A stretch of 5,875 nt of DNA from Alistipes sp. (GTDB lineage: Bacteria; Bacteroidota; Bacteroidia; Bacteroidales; Rikenellaceae): the NCBI GenBank assembly GCA_017934845.1, contig JAGBIR010000149.1, forward strand, positions 1 through 5,875. Direction: 5' to 3'. The position numbers and the translations under genes are program-made. Below are positions 1 through 5,054 of the stretch, in pieces; positions within the stretch are counted from its first letter, which is position 1; each line of letters starts with the position of its first letter. Below the pieces are notes generated by a model, which had not been told where the DNA came from, searched no databases, and worked only from the letters and a program-made list of their open reading frames with translations.

Positions 1-5
1 GCCAA

Positions 6-41
6 GATTTATCGGCCACCTTTATAGTGGCAAGATAAATC
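6..41. repeat. Imperfect hairpin upstream of yicC
   Basis: An 8-bp outer stem (GATTTATC at 6-13 with GATAAATC at 34-41) encloses a 5-bp inner stem (GCCAC at 15-19 with GTGGC at 27-31). The bulge is G14 opposite A32-A33, and the loop is 7 bases. No T-run follows on either strand, so it is not a typical intrinsic terminator. It could be a leader structure for the yicC operon, a terminator without a T-tail for a gene to the left, or part of an upstream gene end: one plus frame stops at 25-27 and another at 36-38. The pairing is seen directly; the function is unknown. Confidence 0.45.
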
Positions 42-82
42 GGGCGGAGAGCGCCGAAAATTTGCAATTAAGATTAAAACCT

Positions 83-955
83 ATGATAAAGTCAATGACA
101 GGCTTCGGCAAGGGCGAGGCTGTGTTACCAAACAAAAAAATTACAGTCGAAGTGCGTTCGCTGAACTCCAAGCAGCTTGATTTGTCGGTGCGTATGCCTG
201 GCATCTTCCGTCAGAAGGAATTTGAGCTGCGTAGCGTAGCGGGCGCTGCCATACAGCGAGGCAAGGCAGACATCACCGTAACCGTTGAAAATACCACCGT
301 AAGCACATCGGCAACGGTTAATAAGGAGATATTCAAGGAGTATATGCGCCAGGTGAACGAAGCATTGTCATATGCTGGCACAAGCGCCGACTATGACGCC
401 ATCGTGCCCGCCGTATTGCGTATGCCTGAAGTGGTATCCACACAGGCGGAGAGCCTCTCGGAGGAGGAGAGCGAGGCGCTGATGCAGGCTCTGGAGCAGG
501 CGTTGCAGCAGTTCAATGCTTTCCGCGAGCAGGAGGGCGCAACACTCATCGCCGACCTGTTGCGTAGAGTAGATTTGATTGAGGAGTACAAGTGTCAGGT
601 AGAGCCCTACGAAGCAACACGCGCTGAGACAATTAAAAACCGCATCCGCGAGAATCTTGCACAACTCAAGGTTGATATCGACACCAACCGTCTGGAGCAG
701 GAGATGATATTCTACATCGAGAAGCTCGACATCACCGAGGAGAAGGTGCGACTGAAAAACCACTGCAACTATTTCCGAGAGGTGGCGGCTTCAGAGGAGG
801 CTGTGGGTCGCAAACTCGGCTTCATTGCGCAGGAGATGGGTCGCGAGATAAATACCCTCGGCTCGAAGTCGAACGAGGCGAATATGCAGATTCTGGTCGT
901 AAAGATGAAGGACGAGCTGGAGAAGATCAAGGAGCAGGTATTAAACATTTTGTAA
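83..955 (+). CDS. yicC: YicC/YloC-family endoribonuclease
   Basis: A 290-residue protein of the YicC-like family, with an N-terminal YicC domain (about 1-155) and a C-terminal DUF1732 domain (about 205-290). The start MIKSMTGFG is the family's characteristic N-terminus, so ATG 83 is preferred over the in-frame TTG at 62. Conserved C-terminal blocks are visible: NRLEQEM near 202-208, RLKNH at 223-227, and EMGREINTLGSKSNEANM at 251-268, ending in KIKEQVLNIL. Length is normal for the family. E. coli YicC and Bacillus YloC are reported as cytoplasmic endoribonucleases, and YicC is linked to small-RNA turnover. An RNase role here is inferred from family membership. It is the first gene of the run, 9 bases before gmk; yicC/yloC lying near gmk is also known in Bacillus. 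No confident promoter was found in the 82 bases upstream. Confidence 0.93.
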   Translation: MIKSMTGFGKGEAVLPNKKITVEVRSLNSKQLDLSVRMPGIFRQKEFELRSVAGAAIQRGKADITVTVENTTVSTSATVNKEIFKEYMRQVNEALSYAGTSADYDAIVPAVLRMPEVVSTQAESLSEEESEALMQALEQALQQFNAFREQEGATLIADLLRRVDLIEEYKCQVEPYEATRAETIKNRIRENLAQLKVDIDTNRLEQEMIFYIEKLDITEEKVRLKNHCNYFREVAASEEAVGRKLGFIAQEMGREINTLGSKSNEANMQILVVKMKDELEKIKEQVLNIL

Positions 956-964
956 GCTAAAGAT

Positions 965-1534
965 ATGGAGTCACAAGGTAAACTTATCATATTTTCTGCC
1001 CCCAGCGGGTCAGGCAAGACCACAATCGTGAAGCAACTCTTGCAGGTGTTTCCGCAGTTTGAGTTCTCAATCTCGGCTACCTCACGCCAGCCACGAGGCG
1101 AGGAGCAAAATGGCGTAGATTACTTCTTCCTTTCGCAGGAGGAGTTCCGCGCAAAGGTGGCAGAGGATGCCTTTGTTGAGTGGGAGGAGGTATATAACGG
1201 TACTTGCTACGGCACGCTCAAGAGCGAGATGCAGCGCATATGGGCAAAGGGTAATGTAATTATCTTCGATGTGGATGTAATGGGCGGCATAAACCTCAAG
1301 CGCATCTTCGGCGAGAGTGCCTGCTCGATATTTATTATGCCGCCCTCAATCGAGGAGTTGCGTAACCGTTTGGAGGGTCGTGGAACAGACTCTGCAGAGA
1401 CTATCGAGAAGCGTGTCGCAAAGGCTGACTTCGAGATATCGAAAGCTCCCGAGTTTGACCACGTTGTCATCAACGACAAACTCGACGTGGCAGTAAACGA
1501 GGCGCAGACGATAATCAATAAATTCTTGGCTTAA
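965..1534 (+). CDS. gmk: Guanylate kinase
   Basis: A 189-residue guanylate kinase that phosphorylates GMP (and dGMP) to GDP with ATP in cytoplasmic purine nucleotide synthesis and salvage. The P-loop is APSGSGKTT at residues 12-20, with K18 the phosphate-binding lysine. The GMP-binding segment is SATSRQPRGEEQNGVDYFF at 37-55, with R41, R44, E47 and Y53 at the expected sites. EWEEVYNGTCYGT (72-84) and FDVDVMGG (101-108, matching the usual DIDVQGG) complete the nucleotide-binding site. The lid region around RLEGRGTDSAETIEKR (135-150) carries the usual arginines. Length is typical of bacterial Gmk, nothing essential is missing, and the ATG follows the yicC stop by 9 bases. nadD begins 4 bases after its stop, which suggests co-transcription and possibly coupled translation. 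Confidence 0.97.
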   Translation: MESQGKLIIFSAPSGSGKTTIVKQLLQVFPQFEFSISATSRQPRGEEQNGVDYFFLSQEEFRAKVAEDAFVEWEEVYNGTCYGTLKSEMQRIWAKGNVIIFDVDVMGGINLKRIFGESACSIFIMPPSIEELRNRLEGRGTDSAETIEKRVAKADFEISKAPEFDHVVINDKLDVAVNEAQTIINKFLA

Positions 1535-1538
1535 GGCT

Positions 1539-2357
1539 ATGGCAAAACGTCGAATGATACTCTATTTCGGATCGTTTAATCCGATACATCGAGGACATAT
1601 CGCCTTGGCCGAATATGCTATCGAAAAGGGGCTGGGCGACGAGGTAGCAATGATCATATCGCCACAAAACCCTTTCAAGCAGAGCTGGGCGCAAGCCGCC
1701 GAGACAGACCGTTACGAGATGGTTGAGATAGCGTGCCGTAACTCCCGATTCCCCAATCAGATAGTTCCATCGGTAATCGAGTTTTTGCTGGAGAAACCAT
1801 CCTATACAGTCAATACCTTGCGCCATTTGAAGGAGAATTATGGCGACAAGATGGAGTTCTCGATTTTGATGGGCAGCGACCTTATTAACCAGCTACCACG
1901 CTGGCGTGAGCCGGAGTATATAATCGAGAATTTCGATCTGTTGGTATATCCCCGCCCGGGAGAGGAGATGACATTCTCTACCGAGCGAACAACTTTTCTG
2001 GCAGACGCTCCGCAGTTTGACCTCTCGTCAACAGCCGTACGCGATGCGCTGGAACGAGGCGAGAATTGTAGTTCGATGATTGACGACGAAGTAGCAGCCT
2101 TTATCAGTAAAAAGGGCTTATGGAGCTCGGCATATAAACTCACATCACTCACCACAGCCATAAGCCGCGATGAGGAGAATGCCGACCTCTATATCGAGCG
2201 CGGCAAGTGCTATTTCCGACGTCAGGAGTGGGGGCGTGCGATAAACGATTTCCGTCGTGCCATCGAACTGAATCCCGAAGCCACCGAGGCTCGCCAGTTT
2301 ATCGAGATGACCCAAGAGATTTTAGAGTTCCGTTACAAAGATATTTACAACCCATAG
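1539..2357 (+). CDS. nadD: Nicotinate-nucleotide adenylyltransferase with C-terminal TPR extension
   Basis: A 272-residue protein whose first 195 residues or so form a complete NadD domain. This enzyme adenylates nicotinate mononucleotide with ATP to give deamido-NAD in NAD synthesis. The nucleotidyltransferase signature GSFNPIHRGH (11-20) holds the (H/T)xGH-type motif as HRGH. SPQNPFK (41-47), MGSDLI (111-116), YPRPG (137-141) and SSTAVR (163-168) are the other family blocks, and the domain closes with FISKKGLW (188-195). NadD enzymes usually stop about here, near 190-200 residues. This one continues for about 77 residues with the second helix of a TPR (about 200-214), a full 34-residue TPR (215-248) and a capping helix ending ILEFRYKDIYNP. 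The TPR has Y218, G222, Y225, A234, F238, A241 and P246 at consensus positions. No stop or frame break separates the parts. The role of the TPR is unknown; protein binding is a guess. The next gene starts 3 bases after the stop. Confidence 0.95.
   Translation: MAKRRMILYFGSFNPIHRGHIALAEYAIEKGLGDEVAMIISPQNPFKQSWAQAAETDRYEMVEIACRNSRFPNQIVPSVIEFLLEKPSYTVNTLRHLKENYGDKMEFSILMGSDLINQLPRWREPEYIIENFDLLVYPRPGEEMTFSTERTTFLADAPQFDLSSTAVRDALERGENCSSMIDDEVAAFISKKGLWSSAYKLTSLTTAISRDEENADLYIERGKCYFRRQEWGRAINDFRRAIELNPEATEARQFIEMTQEILEFRYKDIYNP
2145..2354 (+). other. TPR module fused to NadD
   Basis: This is the C-terminal part of the nadD product, residues 203-272. It holds one full TPR repeat, flanked by the second helix of a preceding repeat and by a C-terminal helix. 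The ending ILEFRYKDIYNP resembles, from memory, the C-termini of small Bacteroidota TPR proteins, which would fit an ancestral fusion of a separate TPR gene. That origin is inference. Base composition and codon use do not visibly change at the junction. Confidence 0.75.
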
Positions 2358-2360
2358 ACG

Positions 2361-2942
2361 ATGATAGAAATTGGTGATAAAATAATTAGCGTAGATCTGC
2401 TGCGCGAGTGCTTTGTGTGCGATTTGCAGAAGTGCAAAGGCATCTGCTGCGTAGAGGGCGATGCTGGCGCGCCGCTGGAGATCGACGAGGTGGATTTGTT
2501 GGAGGAGGAGTACGAGAACTATGCACCCTATATGACCGAGGAGGGACGTGCCGCAGTTGAGCGTCAAGGTTTTATGGTTGTCGATAGCGATGGCGACTAC
2601 ACAACACCTTTGGTCGATAATGCAGCCTGCGCCTTTGCTTTCGAGGAGAATGGCACAACGTTCTGCGCCATAGAACGCGCCTACCGCGAGGGCAAATGCA
2701 CATTCTTGAAACCCATTTCGTGCCACCTGTATCCCATCCGCGTAAAGCAGTTCCGCAACGGCTCGTATGGACTCAATTATCACCGCTGGACTGTATGTCG
2801 CGATGCTGTTGAGTGTGGCAAGAAGTTGGGCGTGCCGGTATATAAAGCCCTCAAGGAGCCTATCATCCGTCGTTTTGGCGAAGAGTTCTACAAGGCTTTG
2901 GAGTGCGCCGAGCAACTTATCAAAGAGCAGGAAAATGAATAA
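2361..2942 (+). CDS. DUF3109 family cysteine-rich protein
   Basis: A 193-residue protein that I recognise as the DUF3109 family, common in Bacteroidota and without a firmly assigned function. It has twelve cysteines: 17, 20, 25, 29, 30, 90, 102, 113, 121, 146, 152 and 182. The N-terminal cluster C-x2-C-x4-C-x3-CC and the later group CAIERAYREGKC / ISCHLYPIRV / WTVCRD resemble the cysteine pattern of YkgJ-type proteins thought to bind zinc or an iron-sulfur cluster. Metal binding is therefore likely but not shown. There is no signal peptide or membrane segment, so it is probably cytoplasmic. The ATG lies 3 bases after the nadD stop, which suggests coupled expression. A long open frame exists on the opposite strand across the whole gene, but the family match is on this strand. 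Confidence 0.88.
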   Translation: MIEIGDKIISVDLLRECFVCDLQKCKGICCVEGDAGAPLEIDEVDLLEEEYENYAPYMTEEGRAAVERQGFMVVDSDGDYTTPLVDNAACAFAFEENGTTFCAIERAYREGKCTFLKPISCHLYPIRVKQFRNGSYGLNYHRWTVCRDAVECGKKLGVPVYKALKEPIIRRFGEEFYKALECAEQLIKEQENE

Positions 2943-2969
2943 ATAACGATATAAATAGTTAACCCACAA

Positions 2970-4031
2970 ATGAATTTACAATCAAAAATATCTGTCTTGA
3001 TGCTTGCAGCGTCGCTTTCGAGCGGTATGGCTATGGCTCAAGATATCTCAATCGAAGAGGCTCAAAAAGCTGCTGCAGTGGCAAGTGCAGAGAAGGATAC
3101 TCTGCCCGATGACGCCATTATTGTTCGCCGCATTCCATTGGAGTCGGGACCTGAACTTAATACCGACCAATTGGTTGTCGATACAATTCCCTCGTCGAGC
3201 GAAGGATTAAAAATTGTGCTTTTCAACGATAATACTTGGAGATATATCCGCAATCGCGATATTTCGGCTATTGACGAAACGGTCTTTACTCAAGATTGGG
3301 ATACTGTCAATCTGCGTGTCTATAAGACCGAGCTAAAGGATCTGCCAATATCGATGGTTATCGACCTTGTTGACTCGCTCAAGAGCTACCATTACCCCTA
3401 CAAGGGCCGAATTACTTCGAAGTATGGTCCCCGTCGTCGCCGAGTGCATCAGGGTACCGACATTGGTTTGAAGATTGGCGATCCAATTTACGCTACATTC
3501 GATGGCCGTGTGCGTATTACAAAATATTATCGCGGAGGATATGGCAATCTTATCGTATTGCGTCACGACAATGGTTTGGAAACCTACTATGGTCACCTAT
3601 CAGAGATTCTGGTTAAGCCCGAGCAGTGGGTTACAGCTGGACAGGTTATTGGTTATGGAGGTAACACCGGCCGCAGTACGGGCCCGCACTTGCACTTCGA
3701 GATGCGTTATAAGGGTCAATCCTTCGACTCGGAGCGTTTGATTGACTTCTCGACAGGAACACTTCGTCGCGAAACATTCCTGCTCAAGCGCACTTATTTC
3801 AGCCCCTATTCTCGCTTTACGCAGGATTTCGAGATGGAGATTCAATCAGAAGAGGAGGACAAGAAGATAGCCGCCGAGGCTGCTGCCCGCAAATACCATA
3901 TCGTAAAGAAGGGCGACACCTTGGGCCGTATTGCAATCAACAACCATACAACGGTTACGAAGCTCTGCCAGCTTAATGGCATTAAAAAGACGTCGGTATT
4001 GAGTATCGGCCAGCGCATACGCGTAAGATAA
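2970..4031 (+). CDS. Exported M23 metallopeptidase with C-terminal LysM domain
   Basis: A 353-residue secreted peptidoglycan endopeptidase. Residues 1-23 are a signal peptide with a hydrophobic core at about 8-19 and probable cleavage AMA|Q at 23/24. There is no lipobox cysteine, so it is probably a soluble periplasmic or surface protein. A poorly conserved segment follows, including a short LKIVLFNDNTWRYI stretch (80-93). The M23 domain covers about 145-262. Zinc ligands are H160 and D164 (VHQGTD) and H242 of the HLH motif (240-242), with catalytic H209 (YGHL). All are present, so it should be an active LytM-type enzyme rather than a regulatory EnvC/NlpD-like one. A charged alanine/glutamate linker (288-307) leads to a LysM domain (309-352, starting YHIVKKGDTLGRIA), which binds glycan strands. 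It starts 27 bases after DUF3109, is the last gene of the run, and ends before a terminator. I see no separate promoter of consensus type. Confidence 0.94.
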   Translation: MNLQSKISVLMLAASLSSGMAMAQDISIEEAQKAAAVASAEKDTLPDDAIIVRRIPLESGPELNTDQLVVDTIPSSSEGLKIVLFNDNTWRYIRNRDISAIDETVFTQDWDTVNLRVYKTELKDLPISMVIDLVDSLKSYHYPYKGRITSKYGPRRRRVHQGTDIGLKIGDPIYATFDGRVRITKYYRGGYGNLIVLRHDNGLETYYGHLSEILVKPEQWVTAGQVIGYGGNTGRSTGPHLHFEMRYKGQSFDSERLIDFSTGTLRRETFLLKRTYFSPYSRFTQDFEMEIQSEEEDKKIAAEAAARKYHIVKKGDTLGRIAINNHTTVTKLCQLNGIKKTSVLSIGQRIRVR

Positions 4032-4048
4032 CACAAACCAACATATTA

Positions 4049-4092
4049 AAACGACAACGGAGACCCAATAAAATGAGCCTCCGTTGTTGTTT
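4049..4092. terminator. Bidirectional intrinsic terminator between convergent genes
   Basis: Bases 4049-4062 pair with 4079-4092, giving a 14-bp stem with a single G-U pair (G4053 with T4088) around a 16-base loop. The core is ACAACGGAG / CTCCGTTGT. On the plus strand the 3' arm ends TTGTTGTTT. On the minus strand the stem runs out into TTTTAATATG. It lies 17 bases after the M23 peptidase stop and 12 bases beyond the stop of the minus-strand dehydrogenase, as expected for a terminator shared by two convergent genes. Confidence 0.85.
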
Positions 4093-4104
4093 ATGGTTGA
4101 TTTG

Positions 4105-4875
4105 TTAAATGCTCGTATAGCCGCCATCGACAGCAATATTCTGACCGTTTACATAGGTGCTGACAGGAGATGAGAGGAATAAGACGCATGTGTCGAGCTC
4201 TCCATCACGTCCATATCGTCCCATAGGAATACTGCGCTTGGCAATAGATTGGAAATAGTCGCTATCGAGTGTCGCACGGGTAAGATCGGTATAAAAATAT
4301 CCGGGGCAGATGCTATTTACCGTAATTCCGTGCTTTCCCCACTCGGCTGCCAATGCGCGAGTAAGATTCACTACACCGCCCTTCGCTGCATGGTAGGGTG
4401 AACAGCCTGCAATCATATTACCAACCAAACCATACATCGATGCGATATTAATGATTCGACCATAATTGGCTTTTATCATCTCTTTTCCAAACTCGCGTGC
4501 GCACACAAATGTTCCAAACAAATCGACATCCATCTCGTGCTTAAACTGCTCGTCGGTGATATCTTCAGCATTGGCAACAGCTCCCGTACCGGCATTATTC
4601 ACCAAAATATCTACGCGACCAAACCTTGCCATCGTGGCTTGCACAGCCGCCACAACACTCTCGGTAACCGTAATATCGCACTCAATAGGCAACACCTCGA
4701 CACCATACTCTGTAGATAGTGCCGCAGCATTCTGCTCCAATAGATTCTTTCTGCGTGCCAAAAGTACAAGATTCGCGCCTTGATTTGCCAAAGCCTTTGC
4801 CATCTGCAAACCCAAACCTGCCGATGCGCCAGTCACAACTGCCACCTGGCCCTTAAGATCAAAATAATTTTTCAT
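4105..4875 (-). CDS. SDR family NAD(P)-dependent oxidoreductase
   Basis: A 256-residue classical short-chain dehydrogenase/reductase with a complete single Rossmann domain. The dinucleotide-binding motif is TGASAGLG (15-22), the adenine contact is CDIT (66-69), and NNAG is at 93-96. The catalytic residues are S146, Y161 and K165 (YHAAK). The C-terminus has the usual VNGQNIAVDGG. Arg41-Arg42 follow the second strand where NAD-type enzymes usually have Asp, suggesting NADP(H). Position 118 is Asp (MDVDLFG) where the fourth catalytic residue is usually Asn, a substitution I recall in some SDRs. Overall it looks closest to gluconate 5-dehydrogenase or 3-oxoacyl-ACP reductase-like SDRs, but the substrate cannot be read from sequence. 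No pathway neighbour helps: it stands alone on the minus strand, convergent with the M23 gene and divergent from the helix-hairpin-helix gene. Confidence 0.93.
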   Translation of the reverse strand: MKNYFDLKGQVAVVTGASAGLGLQMAKALANQGANLVLLARRKNLLEQNAAALSTEYGVEVLPIECDITVTESVVAAVQATMARFGRVDILVNNAGTGAVANAEDITDEQFKHEMDVDLFGTFVCAREFGKEMIKANYGRIINIASMYGLVGNMIAGCSPYHAAKGGVVNLTRALAAEWGKHGITVNSICPGYFYTDLTRATLDSDYFQSIAKRSIPMGRYGRDGELDTCVLFLSSPVSTYVNGQNIAVDGGYTSI

Positions 4876-4986
4876 ATCATTCAGTTTTTATTATTATCAA
4901 TTCTTTTCACATTGTAAAAGTAATAACAAAATTCAGTGTTAATATCCAAATTCCATCAATATAATTTATAGTAGTATAAGCTCATG

Positions 4987-5033
4987 TCGCAAATTATCGA
5001 CCAATCTATCGTCAAAGGTTTGATACTTTGCGA
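4987..5033. repeat. Inverted repeats over the -33 region of the HhH gene promoter
   Basis: TCGCAAA (4987-4993) is an exact inverted copy of TTTGCGA (5027-5033), 33 bases apart. The same right arm also pairs with TCGTCAAAG (5009-5017) against CTTTGCGA (5026-5033), allowing one bulged T and an 8-base loop. The putative -33 TTTG (5019-5022) sits inside that loop. The arrangement could be an operator for a regulator of the downstream gene, but the arms are short and chance in AT-rich DNA is possible. Confidence 0.35.
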
Positions 5034-5050
5034 AGGATATATTAATTTTG
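5019..5050 (+). promoter_or_regulatory. Bacteroidota-type promoter (-33 TTTG / -7 TAATTTTG)
   Basis: TTTG at 5019-5022, a 20-base spacer, and TAATTTTG at 5043-5050 match the known Bacteroidota housekeeping consensus TTTG-N19-21-TAnnTTTG at every fixed base. Transcription from such a site normally starts a few bases after the -7 box, here at about 5054-5058, which coincides with the ATG at 5055. The transcript would therefore be leaderless or nearly so. The motif is seen directly; its activity is inferred. Confidence 0.7.
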
Positions 5051-5054
5051 CGTT

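Larger units (their letters stand above)
4876..5054. other. Divergent AT-rich intergenic region
   Basis: These 179 bases separate the dehydrogenase start (minus) from the helix-hairpin-helix gene (plus). They must hold the promoter of the dehydrogenase, but I find no full consensus on that strand. The nearest -7-like site is the reverse complement of 4915-4922 (TACTTTTA), which lacks the final G, and the nearest CAAA to its right is 24 bases away. A small palindrome TTATA-GTAG-TATAA lies at 4966-4979. The right end holds inverted repeats and a plus-strand promoter, listed separately. Confidence 0.6.

Noticed and set aside
2..82. The yicC frame is open upstream of ATG 83 to the window edge, with a TTG at 62.
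   Set aside because: The family N-terminus MIKSMTGFG begins exactly at ATG 83, and the residues before it resemble nothing I recognise. The open stretch is short enough to be chance.
460..480. Repeated GAG-rich stretches here and elsewhere in the left-hand genes.
   Set aside because: They encode runs of glutamate in real proteins and reflect GAG codon preference, not a DNA repeat element.
368..763. A 131-codon minus-strand open frame inside yicC.
   Set aside because: It is antisense to a conserved gene, with a leucine/cysteine-rich composition typical of reverse translation of Glu- and Gln-rich coding sequence.
2322..2969. A 215-codon minus-strand open frame covering the whole DUF3109 gene.
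   Set aside because: It is antisense to a recognised family with strong cysteine motifs and operon spacing. Its translation shows no family pattern, so it is a codon-bias shadow.
3846..4136. A minus-strand open frame crossing the terminator and the end of the M23 gene, with hydrophobic content.
   Set aside because: It runs through a strong terminator hairpin and is antisense to the LysM domain. No family match is visible.
5023..5030. ATACTTTG as an alternative -7 box.
   Set aside because: The first consensus T is replaced by A and no TTTG lies about 20 bases upstream, whereas TAATTTTG at 5043-5050 fits fully.
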